From: CBDFKB01 sp965248715
GTDB lineage: Bacteria; Pseudomonadota; Alphaproteobacteria; Rhizobiales; Rhizobiaceae
Reading direction: 5' to 3'
Assembly (NCBI GenBank): GCA_965248715.1
Contig: CBDFKB010000007.1
Coordinates: 248,001-312,000, forward strand
DNA length: 64,000 bases
Of this stretch, positions 26,170 to 34,941 are shown in pieces. A program made the position numbers and the translations under genes. The notes under the pieces were generated by a model. It ran no database searches. It worked only from the letters and a program-made list of their open reading frames with translations, and had not been told where the DNA came from. The stretch's first letter is position 1, and each line of letters starts with the position of its first letter.

Positions 26170-27308
26170 TGCGCGGCCTCCTTGGTGGTTGCTTGGAGCG
26201 CAGCAAGGGTCGACAACAAACCATCCTTGTCGGCGTAGCACCCTTGCAGCCACCGGGTGCCGGTACCGGAATATCCCGTGCGCGCATGTAGAACCCTTGT
26301 GTTGTCGACAATAAAGCTTTCCCCCGGCGCCAATTTGAACGAAACCGCCATCACCGGGTCGTCGATAAACCCGGCAAATTGCCGGTAGGCGGCATAATAG
26401 GCGTCCATATCGTCAAACGGTACATCGACGATCGGCGCCGAAGAGCGGTTGTTGAAACGGATGGCGATGATTTCTCCGTCGGCGGATAGTTCGATCATCG
26501 GCCGTCGCGCGCGCAGGCAAACTCCGGCGCTTCCTTGATATTCGAACCGGGCCGGGTAGCCTGTTAGCAGCGCAAAGCCGGCGGGGTTCGCGTCACGCAG
26601 CTTTTCAGCGGCGCGCAAGCCGTCAACCACAATGGATTCGCCGCCATTGGCCGAGTTCTCAAGGCAATAAAGAATTTGCAGGGTTGGCACCGGGTCGCGG
26701 TACGGATTATCGGTGTGGGCCTGCAGTCCGAGCCCGGTGTAGGCGAGATTGGTTGGGTTGACCTCGGTGCGAACTTCAAAAAACCGGCCATAATTGGTTT
26801 CGCGAACATAGCCGAACAGATCGGCGATCTTGGTCAGCGCGCCGCTTTCTATCGGCCCGCCGGTCAATTTGGCAAAACCGTAGCGCGCTATAGCACCGGT
26901 CCAATTGCGCCGCACCCAAGGACTGGCGCCCACCTCGGCGAAGTCGAATATCGGAACTGCCAGCCTGCTCTGCCAGGTGGTGAGCGAGGGATCAATCCAG
27001 CCTTTGACCGATTTTGGTTCGCGATCGTAAATATGGCGCTGCAACCAGGTGCCGGAAAAACTCACCCGTTTGTCTTCAGGCGCGAAGGTGAGGTCAAGCG
27101 TGTTATTGGCGCAAACCGCCGAAACGATCCTGGTAGATGACGCTACATCGTTGACCGTGATCAGGCGTTGGCCATTGCCGGGGTCCCGGGTTTGCGGGTC
27201 AAGCGCATTGTCACGCAACCACCTGGCATGGAAGCGGGCCTTGCTTTCGTCATTAAATCCAAGTGTGAGGAAAGTTCCTGATGGGTCAGTTTCAACCGTG
27301 CGCAACAT
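26166..27308 (-). CDS. tmpA: Fe(II)/2-oxoglutarate dioxygenase, TmpA-like (gamma-butyrobetaine hydroxylase family)
   Basis: A 380-residue TauD/GBBH-family dioxygenase. Residues about 10-90 form the DUF971-like N-terminal domain (HARWLRDNALDP). The iron ligands are His and Asp in GLQAHTDNPYRDP and His in NTRVLHARTGYSG; the 2-oxoglutarate Arg follows in GTRWLQGCY. TmpA hydroxylates 2-(trimethylamino)ethylphosphonate at C1 for TmpB. The start at 27308 has GGAGAATTGC upstream. The N-terminal domain lacks the Cys3-His zinc set of true GBBH as far as I can see, which favours TmpA over carnitine synthesis. Confidence 0.83.
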   Translation of the reverse strand: MLRTVETDPSGTFLTLGFNDESKARFHARWLRDNALDPQTRDPGNGQRLITVNDVASSTRIVSAVCANNTLDLTFAPEDKRVSFSGTWLQRHIYDREPKSVKGWIDPSLTTWQSRLAVPIFDFAEVGASPWVRRNWTGAIARYGFAKLTGGPIESGALTKIADLFGYVRETNYGRFFEVRTEVNPTNLAYTGLGLQAHTDNPYRDPVPTLQILYCLENSANGGESIVVDGLRAAEKLRDANPAGFALLTGYPARFEYQGSAGVCLRARRPMIELSADGEIIAIRFNNRSSAPIVDVPFDDMDAYYAAYRQFAGFIDDPVMAVSFKLAPGESFIVDNTRVLHARTGYSGTGTRWLQGCYADKDGLLSTLAALQATTKEAAQ

Positions 27309-27422
27309 GCAATTCTCCAGCAATTTGAGGTCGGTAATTGCATTTGTGCTCCAAATCACCCATTATCACAAGCAATGTCTTTATTGTTAAAGGCCTAGTT
27401 TTTCTAATGTATCTGATTCACC

Positions 27423-28331
27423 ATGGCTAAGTCGGAATCCAAGCTCGGTCTGCCGCCGCTGGACTGGCTGCGGGTGTTCGAGGCGGCCGGCCGCTGTGGC
27501 GGCTTTACCGCTGCGTCAAAGGAATTCGGCCTGACCCAGGCCGCCGTCAGCCAGCGCATCCGCAACCTGGAAACCTGGCTTGGGCGCAATCTGTTTATCC
27601 GCAACCCGCGCGGCGTGACATTAACTGTCGATGGCGAGAGCTATCTGCCGTTGGTGCGCGAAGCGATTGATGCCTTGGCAAGAAGCACCGAGGATTTGTT
27701 TGCCGAAGCGCCGCGTGAACTGCGCATCGCGGCGCTGTCCTCACATTTGGATACCTTGGTCATCGGCCTTGCCATGCCGTTTCTTGAAGCCAATCCGCAA
27801 CTGCGGTTGGTTACCCACTCCGTACCCCGCCGCACCGAATTCAACGCCGAAAAGACCCCGCTGCAACTTAGGTTCGGACGTGGTTCTTGGCCCGGGCGTG
27901 AGGCAGCGCTGCTGCACCGCGAAATCCTGGCACCGATGGTGGCACCGCAATTTACCAATTGTCGGATAGTTGATCTGGCGGCAATCAAAGTGCGTGGCGA
28001 GCGTCCAGGTTGGCGCGAATGGGCGCGTGAGAGCGGCCAACCGATGCCGGGCCCGGCTAAGCTGAGCTGCGATTCTATGGAACATGGGTTGAGTGCGGCG
28101 CGGCTTGGCCTTGGGGTCGTTTTGGGTTCGCTTGCACAAGGCATGGAAGATCTGGCGCAAAAACGCCTGGTGCGGCTAAATTTGCCGGAACTTGTGACCG
28201 CTGACGGTTATTGGTTGACCTGGCCAACCGGCCATCTTCGATCGTCGCGGCATGAAAAACTGGTTAGCGCGTTGCGCGATGCGTTGGCAACCAGAGATAG
28301 GGCTAGAGCGCCTCTCCGCCAGCATCATTGA
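27423..28331 (+). CDS. LysR-family regulator, probable regulator of tmpAB
   Basis: A 302-residue LysR-type protein. The N-terminal winged helix (LDWLRVFEAAGRCGGFTAAS, LTQAAVSQRIRNLETWLG) is typical, and an effector-binding domain follows. It is divergent from tmpA with 114 bp between the starts, the usual arrangement for a LysR regulator and its target. Proteins of this type are found next to tmpAB in other alphaproteobacteria. The C-terminal part resembles GcvA-like regulators. The inducer is unknown from sequence. Confidence 0.82.
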   Translation: MAKSESKLGLPPLDWLRVFEAAGRCGGFTAASKEFGLTQAAVSQRIRNLETWLGRNLFIRNPRGVTLTVDGESYLPLVREAIDALARSTEDLFAEAPRELRIAALSSHLDTLVIGLAMPFLEANPQLRLVTHSVPRRTEFNAEKTPLQLRFGRGSWPGREAALLHREILAPMVAPQFTNCRIVDLAAIKVRGERPGWREWARESGQPMPGPAKLSCDSMEHGLSAARLGLGVVLGSLAQGMEDLAQKRLVRLNLPELVTADGYWLTWPTGHLRSSRHEKLVSALRDALATRDRARAPLRQHH

Positions 28332-28374
28332 TTTCAACAGTGAATTGCCTTGGGGAAGCGTGGGCTGTAAACGG

Positions 28375-30174
28375 TTATTTTTTTAACACTTGGTCCACTG
28401 ATAAAGCCCTTTTGACGTATGGGTGGGTATCCTTCAGACCAAGTGCCCGCAGCGATTTCAAGACGCCTTTATGCTTTTTTGACGCATCGGAAAATTTGTC
28501 CAACTCTATCAAACATTTTGCGATTAACGTTCTTGTTGTGAGGGTGTCAGGGTGGTCCTTGCCCTTCACCGTTTCCATATCCGGCAGCAGCGCTTGTGCG
28601 AGTTCCAGCGCCTTTGCGGCATCGCCGGTGTCCTTGAAGCATTGGGCGATGAGGTACCGGGTGGCGAGGGTGTTAGGATGGTCCTTGCCCTTCACCGTTT
28701 CTTCATCCGGCAGCAGCGCTTGTGCGAGTTCCAGCGCCTTTGCGGCATCGCCGGTGTCATTGAAGCATTGGGCGATGAGGTGCCGGGTGGTGAGGGTGTT
28801 AGGATGGTCCTTGCCCTTCACCGTTTCTTCATCCGGCAGCAGCGCTTGTGCGAGTTCCAGCGCCTTTGCGGCATCGCCGGTGTCATTGAAGCATTGGGCA
28901 ATGAGGTACCGGGTGGTGAGGGTGCTAGGATGGTCCTTGCCCTTCACCGTTTCCATATCCGGCAGCAGCGCTTGTGCGAGTTCCAGCGCCTTTGCTGCGT
29001 CGCCGGTGTCATTGAAGCATTGGGCGATGAGGTGCCGGGTGGTGAGGGTGTCAGGATGGTCCTTGCCATTCACCGTTTCTTGATCCGGCAGCAGCGCTTG
29101 TGCGAGTTCCAGCGCCTTTGCTGCGTCGCCGGTGTCCCTGAAGCATCGGGCAATGAGGTACCGGGTGGCGAGGGTGCCAGGATGGTCCTTGCCCTTCACC
29201 GTTTCTTGATCCGGCAGCAGCGCTTGTGCGAGTTCCAGCGCCTTTGCTGCGTCGCCGGTGTTATTGAAGCATTGGGCAATGAGGTGCCGCAGATACAGGG
29301 TATCCCTATCATCCGGTCCAAACACCGTGTTGAAGGCGGGCAATGCCATTTCGCACCGTCGCAACCCGTTGGCGGCTCGACCCACCAATATCTCCGCCTC
29401 AGCCAATTGTCGGTTCCAAATCAAAGCTGCATGCGACGCCTCGCCGCCACCACGGCGGGCTAGGCGCAATCCATGTTCGGCAAAAGCGATCATCAATTGC
29501 CATTGACCTTCCTCGCGGGCCTTTAACCAACATGTCTCAAGTGCATCCAAATCCGCCGGAAGTCGTTGCCGTTTTGCTTGAATTTCGGCTCGAGCATCCT
29601 CCGATTTGAGAGATACTTTGACACCGCTTTGCGCAATCGCTGCCGCGTGCCGCAATTCCTCGGCCAGACCGCGCAATGCATCGTCACTAGGATTGACCAC
29701 GAGGCCAGCGAGAGCAAATAAACGGGCGTTTTCAAACCCGGCAGCACCTTCACTGCTGGCGTAACCGATCGCGTCCTTAGCAAGCGTTGCAAATGCTCTG
29801 TGCAGCGCTACGCGTTGTCCATCAATGTAATTTTCAGCACACTCCACTTCCTGATCAAAATTTCCGTCACGAGCTTTATAGTTTATTGCTTTCAGGAAGC
29901 CTGTAGGGCCCGCTGCCTCAAGTTCGGTGAGATTGGTCTTCAGTTCGGAGATCTCAATGTCGCGCTCTGCGAGGGTTTCTTCACGCACTGCGAGTTGTAA
30001 TCGTAGGTCGCGCGCATCTGCAATATCTTTTCGGTAACGCCACTGAGCAAATTTGTACGAAGCGAATAGAAATCCTAGGAATGGTATGACAATGGCAAGG
30101 ATAAATTCTAGCTCGCCGGCATCTCCCTTAGATTTGAAATAGCTGACAACGTTGATGATCCAATCAAACATCAT
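28375..30174 (-). CDS. Membrane-anchored tetratricopeptide repeat protein
   Basis: A protein of about 599 residues. Residues about 22-42 (LEFILAIVIPFLGFLFASYK) form one membrane anchor, and a coiled coil (LAVREETLAERDIEISELK) follows. A helical middle region leads into six nearly identical 42-residue TPR units (TGDAAKALELAQALLPD...ETVKGKDHP), then a degenerate seventh. TPR arrays of the kinesin light chain/NB-ARC type bind protein partners; the partner is unknown. The start could be ATG 30174 or 30171. It stands alone, convergent with the LysR gene, with 577 bp of unassigned DNA upstream. Confidence 0.8.
   Translation of the reverse strand: MMFDWIINVVSYFKSKGDAGELEFILAIVIPFLGFLFASYKFAQWRYRKDIADARDLRLQLAVREETLAERDIEISELKTNLTELEAAGPTGFLKAINYKARDGNFDQEVECAENYIDGQRVALHRAFATLAKDAIGYASSEGAAGFENARLFALAGLVVNPSDDALRGLAEELRHAAAIAQSGVKVSLKSEDARAEIQAKRQRLPADLDALETCWLKAREEGQWQLMIAFAEHGLRLARRGGGEASHAALIWNRQLAEAEILVGRAANGLRRCEMALPAFNTVFGPDDRDTLYLRHLIAQCFNNTGDAAKALELAQALLPDQETVKGKDHPGTLATRYLIARCFRDTGDAAKALELAQALLPDQETVNGKDHPDTLTTRHLIAQCFNDTGDAAKALELAQALLPDMETVKGKDHPSTLTTRYLIAQCFNDTGDAAKALELAQALLPDEETVKGKDHPNTLTTRHLIAQCFNDTGDAAKALELAQALLPDEETVKGKDHPNTLATRYLIAQCFKDTGDAAKALELAQALLPDMETVKGKDHPDTLTTRTLIAKCLIELDKFSDASKKHKGVLKSLRALGLKDTHPYVKRALSVDQVLKK
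28543..29298 (-). repeat. Six tandem 126-bp coding repeats
   Basis: Six units of exactly 126 bp encode the TPRs of the gene at 28375-30174. They differ at only a few positions, for example the residue after LLPD (Gln, Met or Glu) and the residue after DHP (Gly, Asp, Ser or Asn). Such homogeneity at the DNA level indicates recent duplication or gene conversion. Confidence 0.92.
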
Positions 30175-30751
30175 GGTTCTGCCACACGATATTGCCAAAT
30201 GTAACTTCGGCGCCAAACTCAAAATTGTTCAAATAATACACCAAAATCAAATAGTGTCTGCTTCGGTGCAACAAAGAAATTGGTGCTGCTATGTCGCTAC
30301 ATTGGTTCTTTTCGTAATGAGATTCAAGATAATTGGATCGTCTCAATCGGTACCAACGATGATATTCAGCAACTAAAAGCTTGCTAGCAGCAAATGCCGC
30401 ATATTTTGTGAGGGAATGCGACGCCGTCGTGAGAAAGCTTATGGTGCTTGCACCACTTCGCCTCTCACTCCTTGCCAGCACGCAAAATTCCAGCGTTCAA
30501 AAGATTCAATTTGAGCGAAAAGACTAGTCATCACAGGTTGATGGGCTGATCGGGCATCGCCGATTTATGCAAGGCGCTCGGTTGGGCAAAAAGTGCAGCC
30601 GATATGTGGTGTGCCATGGGCCCTGTGCAACCAAAGCTGGTAGGTGTAAACAATTTGCAATCAAGTTTGTGCTATTGGCTCGCGAGCGCCGAACCAAACA
30701 GGCGATTATCGGGCCAGCGGCGAATGTAAAGCTACGGGCAATACCAAGGCA
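30175..30751. other. Intergenic region without identifiable gene
   Basis: These 577 bp separate the TPR gene from the sigma54 activator. Short open frames are present on both strands, but none has a ribosome binding site or family resemblance. The DNA is more AT-rich than its surroundings in its first half. I see no repeat of the families described here and no -24/-12 element. Confidence 0.5.
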
Positions 30752-32191
30752 ATGGGTTCAACTAACAACAATATATTGCTGGTCGAGGATGATTTGAGCC
30801 TTGAGCGGGTCTATCGCGAATATCTGCGCTCGGAACCATACACAATTTCCAGCGCCGAGAATGGCCAAACAGCCATCGATACTTTGCACAAAACCGAATT
30901 CGATTGCGTGCTGCTAGATCTTCACCTGCCCGACATGAACGGCTTTCGCATTCTGGAAAAGGTCCGTGAACAACAGGCACATACCCCGGTAATCGTGATT
31001 ACCGCCAATGGTTCGATCGACACCGCGGTTAAGGCAATGCAAGCCGGCGCAGCCGATTTCATACTGAAACCGTTTAAGGCCGACCGCCTGCGCTTTACAC
31101 TACGCAATGTAATGGAGCGGCAAAAACTCGAGCAAATCGTCGAGACCCTGCGCCATGACCATGACCGGGGCGAATATTGCGGTTTTGTTGGCAAATCCCT
31201 GGCCATGCAGGAAGTCTACCGGGTCATCGAACGGGTCGCGAAAAGCAAGGCCACCGTGTTCATCACCGGCGAAAGCGGCACCGGCAAGGAAGTTTCGGCC
31301 AATGCGATCCATCAACAAAGTGCCCGCAAGAATAAGCCATTCATTGCGCTAAACTGCGGCGCAATCCCCAAGGATTTAATCGAGAGCGAAATTTTCGGAC
31401 ACATCAAGGGATCGTTCACCGGTGCGGTTGCCGACCGCGACGGCGCGGCTACCCAGGCCGATGGCGGGACCTTGTTCCTCGATGAAATTTGCGAGATGGA
31501 CATCGATCTGCAGGTCAAATTGCTGCGTTTCCTCCAGACCGACGATTTTCGCCGGGTTGGTGGTTCTTCGACCGAGACCGCAGACGTCAGGATCGTGTGC
31601 GCGACCAACCGCAATCCCTGGGAAGCGGTGCGCCAGGGCCGGTTCCGCGAGGATTTGTTTTATCGTCTGCACGTCATCCCGTTGCACCTGCCGCCACTTA
31701 ATGAGCGCGAAGACGACGTGCTTGATCTCGCGCGCTATTTTCTCAGCACGTTCGCCGCCGAGGAGCAAAAGGATTTTTCCGCCATTGAGCCGGAAGCCGA
31801 ACGTGCGCTGCAAAAGACCAACTGGCCTGGCAATGTGCGTGAACTGCAAAATCTGATCCGCAATATCGTTGTCCTCAATGACGGCCCGATAGTGACGGTG
31901 GCGATGCTGAACCACGGCCGCGTTGGCCATGGCGGCATGGGGTCAGGGCAAAGACAAATGATGGTCGGGGCGCTCGCGGATAAGATGCCGGGCGACCAGC
32001 AAAACGAATTTGCCAGTGATCAACCACCAGCCGGACCGCCGCTCCAACCGCTTTGGCAAGCGGAGCGTGATTTGATCGCGGCGGCCCTTGAACATTGTGA
32101 TGACAATGTGCAAAAGGCCGCCGGCATATTGGAAATCAGCCCTTCAACCCTTTATCGACGGATGCGCGAACTCAAGGATTACGAAAATTAA
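30752..32191 (+). CDS. Sigma54-dependent response regulator, LuxO-like
   Basis: A 479-residue three-domain activator. Residues 1-120 form a receiver with the acidic pocket at 12-14 (EDD), phospho-acceptor Asp56 (CVLLDLHLPD) and Lys in LKPF. Residues about 140-380 form the AAA+ domain with Walker A GESGTGKE (173-180), LFLDEI near 241 and arginine fingers in REDLFYRL. The sigma54-contact loop reads GSFTGA instead of the usual GAFTGA. A Fis-type helix-turn-helix ends the protein (VQKAAGILEISPSTLYRRM). Overall it resembles LuxO, which receives phosphate from an Hpt protein. Sigma54-type promoters before manC, alg44 and algD make it the likely activator of this exopolysaccharide cluster. Confidence 0.9.
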   Translation: MGSTNNNILLVEDDLSLERVYREYLRSEPYTISSAENGQTAIDTLHKTEFDCVLLDLHLPDMNGFRILEKVREQQAHTPVIVITANGSIDTAVKAMQAGAADFILKPFKADRLRFTLRNVMERQKLEQIVETLRHDHDRGEYCGFVGKSLAMQEVYRVIERVAKSKATVFITGESGTGKEVSANAIHQQSARKNKPFIALNCGAIPKDLIESEIFGHIKGSFTGAVADRDGAATQADGGTLFLDEICEMDIDLQVKLLRFLQTDDFRRVGGSSTETADVRIVCATNRNPWEAVRQGRFREDLFYRLHVIPLHLPPLNEREDDVLDLARYFLSTFAAEEQKDFSAIEPEAERALQKTNWPGNVRELQNLIRNIVVLNDGPIVTVAMLNHGRVGHGGMGSGQRQMMVGALADKMPGDQQNEFASDQPPAGPPLQPLWQAERDLIAAALEHCDDNVQKAAGILEISPSTLYRRMRELKDYEN

Positions 32192-32270
32192 CCACCGTTA
32201 GTGGTTCGATTCTAACATTTGCGTCCCGTTGCAACACTTAGGTTTGCAAATGTTGGAATCAAAAGAACCA

Positions 32271-32366
32271 CTAGCAAGATATTGAATCTAGTGGAATTTT
32301 TAAATTTGACATTTGACAAACGACGATGCGGCAAATGGGCACCAAATGTCAAATTCATTCCATTAG
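32271..32366 (+). repeat. Dispersed repeat R3, copy 1
   Basis: About 96 bp starting CTAGCAAGATATTGAATCTA and ending CATTCCATTAG. It matches the reverse complement of 42889-42984 with few differences. It contains the direct repeat TTGACATTTGACA. It follows the sigma54 activator gene. Between it and the Nudix gene, GCCCGCTTTCG (about 32368) and CGAAAGCGGGC (about 32424) form a long-loop inverted repeat. Confidence 0.65.
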
Positions 32367-32498
32367 CCCGCTTTCGCGCCACTCGTCGTCGAATATGCCC
32401 AGCATGTCCTTCCTCTCGCACCACGAAAGCGGGCCAATTTGATCAAACCGGCACCACAATCATGAATGTCAACACCCCCTAGGCCAACGGGGCCAAAA

Positions 32499-33047
32499 TC
32501 ATTGGATCATGGCGAAGGCGATTGCTGCCGCGTGATGCAGTAATGGAACCGCGCCGCCGGCGATCCAGTCGCTGATTTCCACCTCATTTTTCAGGATCAA
32601 TTTCGCCGCCTCCAAATCGCCGGAGTGTGCTTCGGCGATTTGGGTGGAGTTGCGCGCGCGAAAGAAATGACCGGTATTCATTCGCAAATTGCCATGGGTC
32701 ACGAAACTGCCCAAATCTTCCCACTCCTGTGAGCAATATCCGGTTTCTTCCAACAGTTCGCGTTTGGCGGCATCGATCGGGGTTTCGCCGGCTTCCACAT
32801 GCCCGCCGGGCAGTGTGAAACTCGACCGGCGCAAACCATGCTTGTATTGCTTCAGTAACAACAAATCGCGGTCGGCGGTGGTAGCGTACACAATCGCGAA
32901 GTCTGGCATCGCCAGTTGGTAGTAGTCATCAACCACACGCCCGTCCGGCAAGCGCACCGACTGCACGCTTAATTGAAGCCAGGGAGCGGCATCGACCACT
33001 TGCCTGGTCTCGATTACCTGCCAATTTGATTTGCTGTTGAGGGTCAT
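32499..33047 (-). CDS. Nudix hydrolase
   Basis: A 182-residue Nudix protein with the full box GGHVEAGETPIDAAKRELLE followed by ETGY (Gx5Ex7REUxEExGU). It hydrolyses a nucleoside diphosphate linked to another group; ADP-ribose, ADP-sugars and GDP-mannose are typical substrates of this subgroup. It starts 9 bp after manC on the same strand, so it is very likely translated from the same mRNA. A role in trimming GDP-mannose pools for the exopolysaccharide is possible but is an inference from position. Confidence 0.88.
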   Translation of the reverse strand: MTLNSKSNWQVIETRQVVDAAPWLQLSVQSVRLPDGRVVDDYYQLAMPDFAIVYATTADRDLLLLKQYKHGLRRSSFTLPGGHVEAGETPIDAAKRELLEETGYCSQEWEDLGSFVTHGNLRMNTGHFFRARNSTQIAEAHSGDLEAAKLILKNEVEISDWIAGGAVPLLHHAAAIAFAMIQ

Positions 33048-33056
33048 CGCAACCTC

Positions 33057-34544
33057 CTATGCCGCAGAAGCGGCTTGCTGCGGCACCCGGCCGTAAACGT
33101 CCTCCAGGCGAACGATGTCGTCTTCGCCCAAATATTCGCCACATTGCACTTCGATCAGGTGCAACGGTTGCGTGTCCGGATTGTACAGCCGGTGGACCGC
33201 CCGCAGCGGGATATAGACGCTCTGATTTGCTTCCAAAACCTGGACTTCGGCATCTACGGTCACCTCGGCTTGGCCGCCGACGATGGTCCAGTGCTCGGCG
33301 CGGTGGTGGTGGTATTGCAGCGACAGTTTTTCACCGGGATTGACCACAATGTGTTTGACCTGGTGGAACGCGCCACGGTGGATGCTTTCGTAACTGCCCC
33401 AGGGCCGATACACTTTCTGGTGGTTCTCCGCGCATGAATAACCGGCATTTTTCAACTGGTCGACCAGACCCTTGATATCCTGGGCCTTATCACGATCGGC
33501 GATCAAAATCGCGTCTTCGGTATCGATCACCACATGATTGTCGAGACCGATCCCGGCAATCAGCCGGCCGTTGCTGCGCACATAAGTGTTGGTGCAATCG
33601 CTCAGTAGCGCGTTCTTGCAAATCGTGTTGCCGTTGGCGTCACCAGCGTCGAGTTCGGCAACTGCGGTCCATGATCCCACATCGCTCCAAACAAATTCGG
33701 CAGTGACTACAGCGGCTGTGTTGGTGTGCTCCATGACCGCATAGTCAATGGAAATCGCGGAGATTTCCGCAAAGCTATACATTTCGGGCGAGATAAAATT
33801 GCCGTCACGGGTTGCCGCTTTCATCGCTTGGCTGGCGTATTGGATGATTTGCGGCTGGAGCCGCTCGATTTCCGCCAGCATGACGTCAGCGCGGAACAAA
33901 AACATGCCGCTGTTCCAGAAATAGGTGCCGGCGTCGATAAACCGTTCGGCGGTCTCAAGGTCCGGTTTCTCGGCAAAGCGCTTGACGGTGAAGCTTTGGC
34001 CGTCGCCCGAAAGCGGTGTTCCACGTTCGATATATCCGTACCCGGTTTCCGGCGCATGAGGTTGGATGCCGAAGGTTACAATGGCACCATCACGCGCATG
34101 GGTTGCGGCGGCAGCAACGCTCGCGTGGAGTTTTTCAACCGCATCGAGATGATGGTCCGAAGGCAAGACCAACAGCAATGCATCATCGCCGTCTTCGGCA
34201 AGAGCGGCCAATGCCGCGACCGCGACTGCCGCTGCCGTATTACGCGCAACCGGTTCCAGTATCACCGGCCCAAGCTCAGTGCTGATGCCAGCTGCCTGTT
34301 GCTCGACCAGATGACGGAAATCGGCGCTGGAGACGACGCCCGGTGCCTTGAACAAATTGGCATCGGCCACGCTGAGGAGGGTTTCCTGAAACATGGTATG
34401 CTCACTAACGAGGGCTTGAAACTGCTTCGGCAGGGCCTTTCTCGACACTGGCCAAAGCCGGGTGCCGGAGCCGCCGCATAAGATGATCGGGCGGATGCGT
34501 GTATCCGCACTATGTTGGATATTATCGGGGTTGGTATGCTTCAT
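33057..34544 (-). CDS. manC: Mannose-1-phosphate guanylyltransferase / mannose-6-phosphate isomerase
   Basis: A 495-residue type II bifunctional enzyme (ManC/CpsB/AlgA). It makes GDP-mannose, the substrate of the AlgD-like dehydrogenase in this cluster. The N-terminal nucleotidyltransferase has the signature ILCGGSGTRLWPVSRKALPK and FAEKPDLETAERF. The C-terminal cupin isomerase domain has VKHIVVNPGEKLSLQYHHHR and EHWTIVGGQAEV. A sigma54-type promoter lies about 60-75 bp upstream. It is divergent from the alg44-like gene and is followed by the Nudix gene. Confidence 0.95.
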   Translation of the reverse strand: MKHTNPDNIQHSADTRIRPIILCGGSGTRLWPVSRKALPKQFQALVSEHTMFQETLLSVADANLFKAPGVVSSADFRHLVEQQAAGISTELGPVILEPVARNTAAAVAVAALAALAEDGDDALLLVLPSDHHLDAVEKLHASVAAAATHARDGAIVTFGIQPHAPETGYGYIERGTPLSGDGQSFTVKRFAEKPDLETAERFIDAGTYFWNSGMFLFRADVMLAEIERLQPQIIQYASQAMKAATRDGNFISPEMYSFAEISAISIDYAVMEHTNTAAVVTAEFVWSDVGSWTAVAELDAGDANGNTICKNALLSDCTNTYVRSNGRLIAGIGLDNHVVIDTEDAILIADRDKAQDIKGLVDQLKNAGYSCAENHQKVYRPWGSYESIHRGAFHQVKHIVVNPGEKLSLQYHHHRAEHWTIVGGQAEVTVDAEVQVLEANQSVYIPLRAVHRLYNPDTQPLHLIEVQCGEYLGEDDIVRLEDVYGRVPQQAASAA

Positions 34545-34603
34545 GGTTCAGCCCTTTCCGGTTGAACGCCGCTGCTTTGCGTCGCCTTGTGCCGAAACCT
34601 CCA

Positions 34604-34618
34604 GCAATGTCTGTGCCG
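34604..34618 (-). promoter_or_regulatory. Sigma54-type promoter of manC
   Basis: On the minus strand the sequence reads CGGCAC-AGACA-TTGC. It keeps the GG-N10-GC core and matches TGGCAC-N5-TTGC at all but the first base. The -12 element is 60 bp before the manC ATG, leaving a leader of about 48 nt. Confidence 0.6.
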
Positions 34619-34740
34619 CAATCTGTTGGCTGCGGGCAGTGCGCGCACCGCCGCCAGTTTTTTTGTTTGTGTTCAACACTCTAAAGATGTTGCGAGCCAC
34701 AAATGCCGATCTCAAATGGCTCCAGCATTTTGCCGGAAAT

Positions 34741-34764
34741 TGTCAGGATGACAGTCAATCTGAC
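34741..34764. promoter_or_regulatory. Paired palindromes, candidate activator (enhancer) site
   Basis: TGTCAGGATGACA (34741-34753) is a TGTCA-N3-TGACA palindrome. GTCAATCTGAC (34754-34764) follows directly and has the same plan, with centres 12 bp apart. They lie about 120-145 bp from the -24 elements of both divergent promoters, a usual enhancer distance. The same 13-bp palindrome occurs once upstream of the algD promoter. Confidence 0.55.
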
Positions 34765-34885
34765 TTGTTTTTACGGATTTGACAGCAACCGGCATCGCCA
34801 ACATCAAACCAAACAATACGCGAAAATGCCGTCAAATCAGCGCTTTGCGTGGGCAGCCGGCGGGTTTGTCGTGGGCAAAGGTGAT

Positions 34886-34900
34886 TGGCACGGCCCTTGC
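34886..34900 (+). promoter_or_regulatory. Sigma54-type promoter of the alg44-like gene
   Basis: TGGCAC-GGCCC-TTGC matches the consensus TGGCAC-N5-TTGC exactly. The -12 element lies 42 bp before the ATG at 34942, leaving a leader of about 30 nt. Confidence 0.8.
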
Positions 34901-34941
34901 GAGCCAAGCGCGATATGTTGTCAAACAGGTTACTGGGAACA

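Noticed and set aside
26166..27308. Gamma-butyrobetaine hydroxylase for carnitine synthesis
   Set aside because: The overlap with a PhnZ-like HD oxygenase gene and the lack of carnitine genes point to the phosphonate pathway.
28543..29298. CRISPR array
   Set aside because: The units are 126 bp, nearly identical throughout, without unique spacers, and encode TPRs.
28552..29463. Repetitive plus-strand frame opposite the TPR repeats
   Set aside because: The repeat pattern is the reverse complement of the TPR units. The minus-strand product has a clear TPR fold, the plus-strand one none.
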